Source of the DNA: Betaproteobacteria bacterium
GTDB lineage: Bacteria > Pseudomonadota > Gammaproteobacteria > Burkholderiales > Rhodocyclaceae
NCBI GenBank assembly: GCA_016720065.1
Contig: JADJXY010000002.1
Coordinates: 1,749,001-1,813,000, forward strand
Length of the DNA: 64,000 nt
Direction of reading: 5' to 3'
Shown: positions 51,396 through 60,138 of the stretch, in pieces
Layout: every line of letters begins with the position of its first letter
Numbering within the stretch: the first letter of the stretch is position 1
Program-made: the position numbers and the translations under genes
The notes under the pieces: model-generated
The model's input: only the letters and a program-made list of their open reading frames with translations
The model's database searches: none
What the model was told of the DNA's origin: nothing

Positions 51396-51944
51396 CGCGA
51401 GCAGCGGCGATCAATCACGAAGAGCGTGCGGGGATTCCGCCGCTTGGCCAATCCGACGTTGGCCAAGCTCGATCAAGCGCAGCCTGACATCAGAGGCGTG
51501 TTGCATCTCCGCTTATGGCTGCGGTTCGCTTCGTGCGATCGGGGCGCGGAGGCGCGCCTCGGCATCGACGCAAACCTATCTGACTGAGGACTGGCTCTCG
51601 CCCCACGTGCTGCGCCACACCTTCGCCACCCACCTGCTCAACCACGGCGCCGATCTGCGGGTAGTCCGGTTGCTTCTCGGCCACGCCGACCTCTCCACCA
51701 CCCGGATCTACACCCACGTGGCGCGGCAAAGGCTGAAAAGCGTTGCATGTGGTGCATCACCCCCGGGGCTGACCCAGCGGGGGGATTTCACGCTGCTGCA
51801 GGCGAGACGGGCCGTTCAACCGCCAGTGCGGCGGCTCCTGCGGTCGATCGTCGCGAGGCCCGCATCCGCGCACTTGCATTTCCTGAAGCGACTCTCCAAT
51901 GAGGACGGCGAAAGGAACACCGCCCGCGCAAGGGACAAGCCCCA
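51396..51944. other. Degraded gap with recombinase fragment
   Basis: Apart from the xerD 3' fragment (51595-51765) I see no intact gene in these 549 bases. The base composition is more mixed than in the flanking genes, and there is no good ribosome site or clear promoter. It marks the border between the signalling genes and the accessory island. Confidence 0.6.
51595..51765 (+). pseudogene. XerD/XerC-type tyrosine recombinase, 3' fragment
   Basis: About 55 codons match the C-terminal catalytic end of XerD. 'LSPHVLRHTFATHLLNHGAD' includes the H-x-x-R box, 'RVVRLLLGHADLSTTRIYTH' has the second conserved His, and the catalytic Tyr sits in 'RIYTHV'. Upstream the frame has no recombinase similarity and the N-terminal domain is missing, so it cannot be active. 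It is a scar of rearrangement. Confidence 0.8.
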
Positions 51945-54086
51945 TCAGGCCGAAAACCACGCCTGGTCGGGGCAGGTTCTGACGCCAAGGCGCATGCCAG
52001 TCAGGGTCGCCACCACTGCGCACTCCGTGTCAGGCAAGTGCGTCCTCCTCACGCTCCGAGAATCCGGCCCGACCTGCTTGCTTTCGCCGACATCCTCGAG
52101 CACCGTCAGGGCAGCGACTTGCCCTTCCCAGCGCGCGGCGCTGACGTGGAGCCGGCATAGCAGCATCTGGCCGCTGCGATGGATGATGCGCGCCTCGTAG
52201 GCGTCTGGCGCCGCATCGCCTCGCAGACGTCGCTCGCAGATGGCCATGATGCGCGGACGGTCCGCCTCGTGCAGAAAAGATAGGATTGATTGGCCGACAC
52301 CGTCCTCCGGGGACCATCCCAGAAGGACGGCTGCCCGGTCATTGAGGTAGCGGACTATGCCATCCTGCACGATGGCCACGCCTACTGGCAGCTTGGTGAT
52401 GAGTTCGCGATGGATGCGCTCGGATTCCTCGAGCTCCTTCAACAGGCGATGGCGGTGGGTGATGTCCCGGGCAAAGCCGACCGTGCCGACCCGTTTGCCG
52501 TCGATGGTCACCGGCGAACGGTAGGTCTCGAACCAGCGCGCGTCTCCGGCTTCACCGAGGCGCGCTTCGACGAGAGCTTGCTCGCCGCTCTCGAGCACGG
52601 AACGGTCGGCAGCGCGACACGCCTCGGCCAGATCCCGGGGCGTCAGGTCGAAATCGGTCTTGCCCACCAGGGCCTCCACCGAAGGCAGCCCGAAATTCCG
52701 GGCCAGGGGCAGATTTACGGCGAGAAAACGACTTTCCGTGTCCTTGAGCCAGACCATGAACGGAAAGTTGTCGAGCACCGCGCGCAGGTAAGCCTCGCGC
52801 TCGCCCAAGGTTTTTTCGACCTGCTTTTCGGCGGTGATGTCGGTGACCACCATGCGGCATTCCCGGCCGCTCTCGTCGCTGACGGCCTCGATATGAACCA
52901 CGGCCTCGCCCCTCTGCCCGTTGGGCACCAGGGAGACTTCGCAAATCTTCTTGGTCTTGGCGTCACGCATCGTCCCGAGGAAACGATTGAATTCCGCCAA
53001 ATACTCCGGGGCGACGGCGGCGGCGAAGCGATGCCTGGCCTTTTCCGATCGCTTGATGCCCAGCAGGATGGCCCCGGCAAGATTGAGATCGACGATGGAA
53101 CCCTGGCCGTCCAGGGTGAAATACCCCACTGGCGCAAAGTCATAGATGTCGGCATAGCGGCTACGCAGCGCGTCGGCTTCATCGTAGGCGCGGCGCAACT
53201 CCTCGTTGTGCAATTCCAGTTCGATCTGATGCACCTGAAGCTCGTGCAACAATCGCGTCGTCTCGCCGGGGTTGGTCGGCGTCTTCGCCAAGGTACGTTC
53301 CAGCAAGGTCTCGGCCCGCTGGCGCAGGTTTCCCGGCTCCGGGCGCTTGCGGCAGACCGCTGGCGGCGCCTGCATCGGCAGGAACAGGCGGTCGAATTCC
53401 TTTTTTACCGTGCCATAGCATTCGCACACCCGGGCTTCGAGCCCGCCACGATCGAGGATGGCGATGTGGCCCCGGCTGTACTGGATCAGCCCGGCGGCCT
53501 GCAGCTTGCCGGCCGCCTCGGTGACTGCTTCGCGACGTACTCCCAGCATGTTGGCGATCAGTTCCTGGGTCATATTGAGGTGGTTGCCCGGCAGGCGGTC
53601 GAAACTGAGCAGCAGCCAGCGGCAGAGCTGCTGGTCCACCGTGTGGTGGCGGTTGCAGACGACCGTCTGGGCCATCTGGGTCATCAACGCCTGGATGTAG
53701 CGCAGGGCGAGGTACTGCAGCCCGCTCGCCGGGGCGAGTTCCCAGCGCAGGATTTCGACGCGCAGGCGGTAGGCATTGCCGGCACTCTGCACGACGCAGC
53801 GATGGGTCGTCGTCCCTCCCCCCAGGATGAGGGGGATGCCGACCAGGCCGTCGTTGCCGGTCATCGCCAGTTCGGCGGAGGAACCGTTTTCCGTGATGAA
53901 CACCAGGGAAACGATGCAGGTGGTGGGGAAATAGACGTAGCCCAGAGTATCGCCGCACTCGTAGAGAACCTGGCCGAGGGGCAGGGCCACGAGTTCGAGA
54001 TCGTCGGCAAGGCGCCCAATTTCTTCCGCGGACAGGGCCGCCAGGATGCGGTTCTCCCTCGGGTTGTCGATCATTGTCTTCGCCAT
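51945..54086 (-). CDS. CRP-like regulator fused to three PAS domains, no output enzyme
   Basis: The 713-residue protein starts with a CRP/FNR-like unit: a barrel with 'YVYFPTTCIVSLVF' and 'GNDGLVGIPLILGGG' (residues about 20-150), and an HTH 'MTQELIANMLGVRREAVTEA' (about 185-205). Three PAS domains follow at about 305-430, 440-560 and 570-672. PAS chains normally end in a kinase or GGDEF domain; here the last 42 residues read as unrelated sequence and stop beside the xerD fragment. The C-terminus is therefore probably lost. A GAAGGGA ribosome site precedes the ATG at 54086. Confidence 0.85.
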   Translation of the reverse strand: MAKTMIDNPRENRILAALSAEEIGRLADDLELVALPLGQVLYECGDTLGYVYFPTTCIVSLVFITENGSSAELAMTGNDGLVGIPLILGGGTTTHRCVVQSAGNAYRLRVEILRWELAPASGLQYLALRYIQALMTQMAQTVVCNRHHTVDQQLCRWLLLSFDRLPGNHLNMTQELIANMLGVRREAVTEAAGKLQAAGLIQYSRGHIAILDRGGLEARVCECYGTVKKEFDRLFLPMQAPPAVCRKRPEPGNLRQRAETLLERTLAKTPTNPGETTRLLHELQVHQIELELHNEELRRAYDEADALRSRYADIYDFAPVGYFTLDGQGSIVDLNLAGAILLGIKRSEKARHRFAAAVAPEYLAEFNRFLGTMRDAKTKKICEVSLVPNGQRGEAVVHIEAVSDESGRECRMVVTDITAEKQVEKTLGEREAYLRAVLDNFPFMVWLKDTESRFLAVNLPLARNFGLPSVEALVGKTDFDLTPRDLAEACRAADRSVLESGEQALVEARLGEAGDARWFETYRSPVTIDGKRVGTVGFARDITHRHRLLKELEESERIHRELITKLPVGVAIVQDGIVRYLNDRAAVLLGWSPEDGVGQSILSFLHEADRPRIMAICERRLRGDAAPDAYEARIIHRSGQMLLCRLHVSAARWEGQVAALTVLEDVGESKQVGPDSRSVRRTHLPDTECAVVATLTGMRLGVRTCPDQAWFSA

Positions 54087-54313
54087 GGCAATCCCTTCCT
54101 GTCGTACCGCTCGTAGTCAGATAGGATCAGCACTGTTCGGCGCGCCTCGGCATTCACGCATGCCGATTTGATTGACTACCAGTTCGTTCTACGACCTTGC
54201 AGCGCAATGGCAAGATCTAACCGTCACAGCCTAGCCTCAACCGGTCTCCGACTGTGTTCGATAGCACACACAAGGCACCGATGGCCCGGCCATTGGCATT
54301 TGCCTCGCCGTGC

Positions 54314-55039
54314 TCAGCGGGAGCGCGCTCGCGTAGGGATCATCCGCTGGTAACCTGCCTTGTCGGCTGCGTAACATCGGCAGGCAGCCCCCTCCAGGCC
54401 GGTGCGGTCGAGAATGACGACGTCGCCCCGGCGATAGCTGATCAGCTTCAGTTGCTGCAGAACCGTAGCGGCCCGGGTAACCCCGACCCGGCGCACTCCC
54501 AGCAGGGCGGCCAGATGTTCGTGGGTGAGGTGGAAGGCGTCGGAACGGGCACGGTCCCCCGTCATCAGCAGCCAGCGGGCGAGGCGTTCCATTACCACAT
54601 GAAAGCGAGTGCAGGTGACGGCCTGGGCCAGTTGCTCGACCAGCATCAGCAGATAGCGATCGAGAAGCGCCCGCAGCACGGGACTGCGCGCGAGTTCCTG
54701 GCAAAACGAGGCGACCTCCAGCCGCAGGGCCGGCCCCGGCTCCTGAACCACGGCATGCAGGGGAGAACGGTCAATGCCCAGGACCAGTGAAAATCCGACC
54801 ATGCCCTCGTTGCCCACCAGGCCGACAGCCAGGCTGGACCCCCGATTCGCCGGCGACATGAGGGCGACGACACCTCCGGTCGGGAAGTGAACGTATCGAA
54901 TCGACTTCCCCGCCTCGGCGAGAATGTCCCCGGCCGGCAGGTCGACGGATTCGCCCATCGACACGAATCGATCCCGCTCCCGCCGTGGGAGGGCGGCAAG
55001 CAACTGGTTTGCAGCCAAAGCCGGCGTAACGTGCGGCAC
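54314..55039 (-). CDS. CRP/FNR-like transcriptional regulator
   Basis: The 241-residue regulator has the same CRP subtype as the N-terminus of the fusion protein at 51945: 'YVHFPTGGVVALM' and 'GNEGMVGFSLVLG' in the barrel, and 'LTHEHLAALLGVRRVGVTRA' in the HTH. The two are probably paralogues. The start is taken as GTG at 55039, giving the normal family length; the frame is open further upstream but that part lacks family features. It is divergent from the stress and envelope genes starting at 55325, which are its likely targets. Confidence 0.82.
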   Translation of the reverse strand: MPHVTPALAANQLLAALPRRERDRFVSMGESVDLPAGDILAEAGKSIRYVHFPTGGVVALMSPANRGSSLAVGLVGNEGMVGFSLVLGIDRSPLHAVVQEPGPALRLEVASFCQELARSPVLRALLDRYLLMLVEQLAQAVTCTRFHVVMERLARWLLMTGDRARSDAFHLTHEHLAALLGVRRVGVTRAATVLQQLKLISYRRGDVVILDRTGLEGAACRCYAADKAGYQRMIPTRARSR

Positions 55040-55324
55040 GGGGGTCTCACTGGAGAAGAAGGGCGAGGGTGCGGAACGTCGCGCCGGCTCGCGGCACGGG
55101 CCGAGGACGCATGGGTACTTGGCCGCACCCTGCGACGAATTTCGGGCGCCGTCCGGCGGCTGGCGCACAGAAGGCGCCCCCGCGGCGGAGCACGGGACGC
55201 CGCCTATGTGCGATGGCGAACGGAGGACATCGCCACGAACTGCGTCAATGGGCGTTCCTGCTTCCGGAGCCCGACCGCCATCGGGTATCCGGAGCCCTGT
55301 ATCGCCCCTTGAAGGAGATCCGGC

Positions 55325-55870
55325 ATGCATGAGAAAAACTGTTCGGCAGTCGGACTGTTTTGCGACCACCGGGATGCGGAAGAAGCCGTCATGGAATTGC
55401 AGAAGGCCGGCTTCGACATGAAGAAGCTCTCCGTCGTCGGCAAAGACTATCAAACCGAGGAATCGGTCATCGGCTACTACAACACTGGCGAGCGCATGGC
55501 GACCTGGGGAAAGTTCGGATTGTTCTGGGGTTCCATCTGGGGCCTTCTGTTCGGCTCAGCCTTTCTCATCATCCCCGGCCTCGGTCCGGTCATGATCGGC
55601 GGTCCCCTGGTCAGCTGGATTCTTGGCGCTCTGGAAACCGCCCTGTTCACGGGCGGCCTCACCGCGCTGGGCGGCGCGCTTTCCGGTATCGGAATCCCCC
55701 GGGATAGCGTGATCCACTACGAAACCGCCCTCAAGGCCAACAAGTTCCTCCTCGTGGTGCACGGATCGGCCGCCGAAATTGCCGCGGCGAAGGAAATCCT
55801 GTTACGGAACAAGGCGGAAGAAGCGCATATCCACGAAACCCCCTCCGATCCGCAGCCGCTAGCGGCCTAA
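55325..55870 (+). CDS. General-stress (YflT/GSP17M-like) membrane protein
   Basis: The 181-residue protein has a short N-terminal alpha/beta part ('AEEAVMELQKAGFDMKKLSV') as in the YflT/general-stress-17M family. Two or three Gly-rich membrane segments follow (about residues 62-120, 'LFWGSIWGLLFGSAFLIIPG'), then a C-terminal soluble part. An AAGGAGAT ribosome site lies close to the ATG. The role is unknown. It is the first gene of the plus-strand array divergent from the CRP-like regulator. Confidence 0.8.
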   Translation: MHEKNCSAVGLFCDHRDAEEAVMELQKAGFDMKKLSVVGKDYQTEESVIGYYNTGERMATWGKFGLFWGSIWGLLFGSAFLIIPGLGPVMIGGPLVSWILGALETALFTGGLTALGGALSGIGIPRDSVIHYETALKANKFLLVVHGSAAEIAAAKEILLRNKAEEAHIHETPSDPQPLAA

Positions 55871-55889
55871 TCACCCCGAGGAGCATCAA

Positions 55890-56363
55890 ATGTCCACCCT
55901 TCACCGACTGTTTGCCGCCACCGCCTTCGCCTCCGCGCTGGGCGCCCTTGCCACCCCCACCCTGGCGGCGCCCAACGATTGTGCTTCCCGGGGCGGGTAC
56001 TGGGAACACCGCAGCGAAACCATGGAACAGCACCACAAGAGGCTCCACACCGCCTTGAAACTGACCCCAGAGCAGGAAAGTGCCTGGACGAGACTGGTGG
56101 ATGCGGTGCCGCCCCCGACCGCGCCGGACGTCGGCAAGGCCGACGACTGGTCGAAGCTCACGACGCCGGAAAGGGCCGACCGCATGATGGAGCGCATGAA
56201 GGCGCATCAGGCACGAATGGCCGACCATCTGGCGGCCATGAAGGCGTTCTACGGGGTTCTCACCGCCACCCAGAAAAAGACTTTCGACGATTTCCACGCC
56301 GGCCCGCGGGCAGGCATGGACGGCAAGCGGGAGGGGCGCGGAAATCCGCGGGCTGCACCCTGA
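55890..56363 (+). CDS. Spy/CpxP-like periplasmic protein (LTXXQ family)
   Basis: The 157-residue protein has a signal peptide ('AATAFASALGALATPTLAA') and a helical mature part with two LTxxQ-type motifs: 'LKLTPEQESAW' (LTPEQ) and 'VLTATQKKTFDDF' (LTATQ). Spy and CpxP proteins act as periplasmic chaperones or stress sensors. It follows the YflT-like gene after 19 bases and is likely cotranscribed. Confidence 0.88.
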   Translation: MSTLHRLFAATAFASALGALATPTLAAPNDCASRGGYWEHRSETMEQHHKRLHTALKLTPEQESAWTRLVDAVPPPTAPDVGKADDWSKLTTPERADRMMERMKAHQARMADHLAAMKAFYGVLTATQKKTFDDFHAGPRAGMDGKREGRGNPRAAP

Positions 56364-56425
56364 AGGGCAAGTGACGGGATTTCCCGCGGCCCGGATCGGG
56401 CCGCCTCAAGGAACGGGGAAAAGCC

Positions 56426-57115
56426 ATGCCCCATCGCGAAAGGCACCGTAGCCACCGCACCGGCTGGCTGCGGGCCGCGGTGCTCGGCGCCAACGACGGC
56501 ATCGTCTCCACGGCCAGCCTGATCCTCGGGGTCGCCGCGGCCGGCGCGGACGCCAGGGCGATCCTCGTCGCCGGCGTGGCCGGCCTGGTGGCCGGTGCCA
56601 CCTCGATGGCCGCCGGCGAATACGTTTCCGTCAGTTCCCAGTCCGATACCGAGGGGGCCGATCTGGAACGGGAAAGGCGCGAACTGGCCGCCGACCCCGT
56701 CCACGAACTGGCCGAAATGGCCGCCATATACGCCCGGCGCGGCCTGGAACCCGGCCTGGCCGCGCAGGTTGCCCGCCAGTTGATGGCCCGTGATGCCCTG
56801 GGAACCCACGCCCGTGACGAACTGGGAATATCCGAAACCCTGACCGCCCGGCCGCTCCAGGCCGCCGCCGCTTCTGCGGCCACCTTCGCGGCAGGCGCCG
56901 CCCTGCCTCTGGTGGTAGCTCTGCTGGTGCCCCCCGCCACCGTCCTCTGGTCCGTCGCCGGCAGCGCCCTTCTCTTCCTGGCCCTGCTGGGCGCCCTGGC
57001 CGGCTGGGCCGGTGGTGCGCCCCTTACCAGGGCCACCTGCCGCGTAGGCTTCTGGGGCGCACTGGCCATGGCCTTCACCACCCTGGCCGGAGCGCTTTTT
57101 GGTGTAACCGCCTGA
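56426..57115 (+). CDS. VIT1/CCC1-family (iron/manganese) transporter
   Basis: The 229-residue membrane protein belongs to the VIT1/CCC1 family. It has the first helix signature 'LGANDGIVSTASLILGVAA', the second 'GATSMAAGEYVSVSSQSDTE', an acidic cytoplasmic segment rich in Glu that may bind metal, and three C-terminal helices. Members export or store Fe2+ and Mn2+. It lies 62 bases after the Spy-like gene; a metal-stress role fits the envelope-stress context. Confidence 0.93.
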   Translation: MPHRERHRSHRTGWLRAAVLGANDGIVSTASLILGVAAAGADARAILVAGVAGLVAGATSMAAGEYVSVSSQSDTEGADLERERRELAADPVHELAEMAAIYARRGLEPGLAAQVARQLMARDALGTHARDELGISETLTARPLQAAAASAATFAAGAALPLVVALLVPPATVLWSVAGSALLFLALLGALAGWAGGAPLTRATCRVGFWGALAMAFTTLAGALFGVTA

Positions 57116-57381
57116 CGGTTTTCGGCTTTAGCGCGCCAGCGTACAGAGCGGACTGCGATTTCCACCAATCATGGGAGCAATGACCGATTGCCCTCGGGAA
57201 CCGCGTCGGCGCCCTGCGAAGGGGCAGCCTCTCCGGCCACTCCTTCTCCGGCCCCACCCGGAGCGGACCACCGACCGGCATTTCCGGACCATGGCTGCCG
57301 GTACCCGCCGTTGTGCCGGCAGTTGCACTAGCCAAGCCTGCACAAGGCCGAGATGGCGCTACTTGTTAAGCGAGAACAGCT

Positions 57382-58065
57382 ATGACTAATTCATTGAGCA
57401 AGACGCAGGCCTGCCTGGCAGTGTCGTGTGCCCTGGCTTTGGGCCTGGTGCCGGCTTTGTCCCGGGCCGAAACAATCAATCCGGCGGAGGCCAATTTCGT
57501 CACGGACCAGCGGGGCGCCGTCGCCAAGAGCGGCTTCGGACTTTGCTGGCACAGCGGATACGGGCCAACGCCCGTATCCACCGCCGAGTGCGACCCGAAC
57601 TTCGTCGCCCCGAAGCTCGTGAAGCAAGACCCGCCGGCCGCTGCCGTTGCGCCGCTGATCGCCGGCGTGAAACCCGCCGCCGAACGGCTGACCCTGGACG
57701 CGGACATGCTTTTCGATTTCGACAGGGCGACCCTTCGCCCGGCCGGGCAAACCGCCCTGGACGGCTTCGTCGACCGGCTCAAGGACATCAGTCCGGAAAT
57801 GATCATGGCCGTCGGCCATGCCGACCGCTTCGGGACCGCCGACTACAACCAACGCCTCTCCGAGGAGCGCGTCGGTTCCGTCAAGACCTATCTGGTCGGG
57901 AGGGGTGTGGACGGGAGCCGCGTGCACACCGAAGGCAAGGGGGAGTCGCAGCCCATCACCAAGGCCGGCGATTGCGTAGGCGCCAAGAGCGCCAAGGTCA
58001 TCGCTTGTCTGCAACCCGACCGCCGGGTCGAGATCCAGATGGTGGGGACACGGGTCGCCCGTTGA
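57382..58065 (+). CDS. OmpA-family outer-membrane/peptidoglycan-binding protein
   Basis: The 227-residue protein has a signal peptide ending near 'PALSRAE', a short N-terminal part with two cysteines ('GLCWHSGYGP', 'STAECDPNF') and a C-terminal OmpA domain (about residues 105-222). The OmpA domain holds 'DMLFDFDRATLRPAG' and 'HADRFGTADYNQRLSEERV', the peptidoglycan-binding site. A further Cys pair ('GDCVGAKSAKVIACL') is typical of OmpA domains. There is no beta-barrel, so it is a small lattice-anchoring protein. It has a 266-base upstream gap and probably its own promoter. Confidence 0.92.
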   Translation: MTNSLSKTQACLAVSCALALGLVPALSRAETINPAEANFVTDQRGAVAKSGFGLCWHSGYGPTPVSTAECDPNFVAPKLVKQDPPAAAVAPLIAGVKPAAERLTLDADMLFDFDRATLRPAGQTALDGFVDRLKDISPEMIMAVGHADRFGTADYNQRLSEERVGSVKTYLVGRGVDGSRVHTEGKGESQPITKAGDCVGAKSAKVIACLQPDRRVEIQMVGTRVAR

Positions 58066-58112
58066 ACCCAAGCGTTACGCCAGTCTTTAAACCACTCACG
58101 CAAGGAAGCCAA

Positions 58113-58694
58113 ATGAAAAACCTCAACTACAAAGTGATCGCCCTGGCGGTCAGTCTCTCCGTCGGCGTCGGCGCCTTTGCCGAGGGCATGTCCAAGGTCG
58201 ATTACAAGGCCGGCAAGGACAGGATCAGTGCCACATACAAGACCGACACGGCCGGGTGCAAGGCCCTGTCAGGCAACGCCAACGACATCTGCGGGGCCGA
58301 GGCCAGCGGCAAGGAGAAGGTCGCCCTGGCAGAACTCCATGCTGCCTACAAGCCGAATTCCAAGACCCATTACGACGTTCTCGTCGCCAAGGCAGATGCC
58401 AGCTACACCGTCGCCCGGGAACGTTGCGACGACAAGTCGGGCAACGCCAAGGACATCTGTATCCGGGAGGCGCAGTCCGCTGAAACGGCCGCCAAGGCGG
58501 ATGCCAAGGCCCAGATGAAGACGAATGATGCGAACGACAAGGCAGGCGAAGCGTCCACCGATGCCCGCAAGGAGGCCAGCGAAGACAAGGGTGAGGCCCG
58601 GTACGCGGTGGCCAAGGAAAAGTGCGATACCTACGCCGGCGTCACCAAGGACACCTGCCTGGCCCAGGCCAAGGCCCGTTTCAGCAAGCAGTAA
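58113..58694 (+). CDS. Secreted three-repeat cysteine protein of unknown function
   Basis: The 193-residue protein has a signal peptide ('VIALAVSLSVGVGAFA'). Its mature part holds three related blocks, each with two cysteines about 10-12 residues apart: 'CKALSGNANDIC', 'CDDKSGNAKDIC' and 'CDTYAGVTKDTC'. The second and third are preceded by a Y-x-V-A-(R/K)-E-(R/K) stretch and each is followed by Ala/Lys/Glu-rich helix. Each pair could form a disulfide in the periplasm. An AAGGAAG ribosome site lies before ATG 58113. I do not recognise a characterised family. Confidence 0.85.
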   Translation: MKNLNYKVIALAVSLSVGVGAFAEGMSKVDYKAGKDRISATYKTDTAGCKALSGNANDICGAEASGKEKVALAELHAAYKPNSKTHYDVLVAKADASYTVARERCDDKSGNAKDICIREAQSAETAAKADAKAQMKTNDANDKAGEASTDARKEASEDKGEARYAVAKEKCDTYAGVTKDTCLAQAKARFSKQ

Positions 58695-58778
58695 GCCAGG
58701 CAACCGGAAGGGCGTGCCCCTGTCGCCGGTTGACGGGGTACGCCGGACCAAGCCCCCCAAACACGTAGAGGTCATTCG

Positions 58779-58994
58779 ATGAGCAACACGCCGAGATTCA
58801 CCCTCACCTCCCTGACAGCAGCCTTGCTGCTGAGTCTTGGGGCCTGTTCCAACATGTCTTCCCAGGACAAGAGCACCGCTATCGGTGCCGGCGCCGGCGC
58901 AGTCGGCGGCGCCATCCTGACCGGCGGCAGCGCCGTCGGAACCGTAGGCGGCGCGGCAGTCGGCGCCATCATCGGCCATGAAGTTGGCAAGTAA
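58779..58994 (+). CDS. Glycine-zipper lipoprotein (OsmB-like)
   Basis: The 71-residue protein has a lipoprotein signal with lipobox 'LSLGAC' (Cys23). The mature part is mostly Gly/Ala-rich 'GAGAGAVGGAILTGG' and 'GGAAVGAIIGHEVGK', a glycine-zipper hairpin as in OsmB and related envelope-stress lipoproteins. An AGAGG ribosome site precedes the ATG. It sits between the cysteine-repeat protein and the cyclase-FHA gene. Confidence 0.88.
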   Translation: MSNTPRFTLTSLTAALLLSLGACSNMSSQDKSTAIGAGAGAVGGAILTGGSAVGTVGGAAVGAIIGHEVGK

Positions 58995-59102
58995 ATTCGC
59001 GTGGCGGGTGCGCCGCTCTCGTCTGGAAAGCAGAGCCATCTGCCCCCGGGGGAACACGCGGCCATGCGTGGCCGTGTGTCGCGCCGGCCGCCGGGGTCCT
59101 CC

Positions 59103-59984
59103 ATGAACCCGGCTGACGGCCCCCTGTCCGTGCTTTGCGCCGAGGTTGCGGACGCGCCACCCTTGCCGGCGGGATCGGAATTGCGCTATGTCATGGGGCG
59201 TTGCGAAAAACGTATGCGGCACGCCGTAGAACGCTGCGGCGGACAAATGGTGGGCCATCAGGGCCGCTGCTTGATGGCCTTCTTTACCGACGATCTGCGA
59301 GCCCTGCAATCGGCAGTCGAGATCCAGCACCGCATCGCCGACCTGCCACCCACCGGGGGATTTCCCCTCGCGGCACGTGTGGGTGTATGCGCCGGCCATC
59401 GCAAGCGGGAAGAGCCGTACTTCCCGGGTGCAGGCTTGAATCCGGCCGCCTGGCTCTCGGCGGTGGCGGACCAGGGGGAAATCCTCATCAGCATGCCCCG
59501 ACGGGTACGCAGCTTTTCCTGGTCCCACTTGCTATCGAACAGCATTCCGGAGTTGACGCTTAATTGCGGCAAACGGCGCCTGGGCGTCTTTCAGGTGCCC
59601 TGGCAGTCACACGATCCTGCCACCTTGGGGGCCTTGCTGCGACAGCGGCGGGAAGGCAGCGAACCGTTCTCCGTCCACCATCGGCACGGGGACCAACCCC
59701 TCGAGGGCAAGGGGGCCGTCATGCGCATCGGGCGCCATCAGGACTGCGAGCTGAACCTGGGCGACCTGCGCGTTTCCCGCTTCCACGGGAAAATCGAGCG
59801 ACGGCCCGACCAGGTCGTGCTGGTCGATCACAGTCGAAACGGCACTTTCGTGACCTTCGAGGGCCAGGCCGAGTTCTTCCTTCACCATCAGGAGTTGATC
59901 CTGGCTGGCCGCGGGTGCCTGAGTTTCGGCATGTCATGCAGCGCCGCGGGCGCCGAGCCGATGGCCTTCGCCGGGACATCCTGA
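59103..59984 (+). CDS. Degenerate nucleotide-cyclase domain fused to FHA
   Basis: The 293-residue soluble protein has an N-terminal class III adenylate-cyclase-like domain (about residues 1-170) and a C-terminal FHA domain (about 205-290, 'AVMRIGRHQDCELNLGDLRV' and 'SRFHGKIERR'). The cyclase site is altered: the usual F-A-D-V metal motif reads 'LCAEVADA' and the second metal region reads 'PYFPGAGLNPAAWL', so both catalytic Asp positions look lost. It probably binds a nucleotide or acts as a scaffold that also recognises phosphothreonine. The start at 59103 is preferred to 59001, which lacks domain similarity. Confidence 0.8.
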   Translation: MNPADGPLSVLCAEVADAPPLPAGSELRYVMGRCEKRMRHAVERCGGQMVGHQGRCLMAFFTDDLRALQSAVEIQHRIADLPPTGGFPLAARVGVCAGHRKREEPYFPGAGLNPAAWLSAVADQGEILISMPRRVRSFSWSHLLSNSIPELTLNCGKRRLGVFQVPWQSHDPATLGALLRQRREGSEPFSVHHRHGDQPLEGKGAVMRIGRHQDCELNLGDLRVSRFHGKIERRPDQVVLVDHSRNGTFVTFEGQAEFFLHHQELILAGRGCLSFGMSCSAAGAEPMAFAGTS

Positions 59985-60138
59985 CTACCCGGCCGGCGCC
60001 AGTGTGCGCCGTCGTACAGACCATGCCGGCGGCACGGCGTGACAATCCCCCGACGACCCGAGGTTGCGGCAACGCGCCTGGCCGGGATGGGCGGGTGTGT
60101 CATCCGCTCAGGCCCGGGGTTGTTTTCCGGGGCAGACC

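Noticed and set aside
52290..54116. A 608-codon plus-strand frame over the CRP-PAS gene
   Set aside because: It is antisense to clear CRP and PAS domains and carries no domain of its own.
51551..54153. A 15-base identity (GGCGCGCCTCGGCAT) at 51551 and 54139 flanking the CRP-PAS region, like an attachment site pair
   Set aside because: In 64 kb of GC-rich DNA one or two such matches are expected by chance, and no integrase pattern or extended identity supports it.
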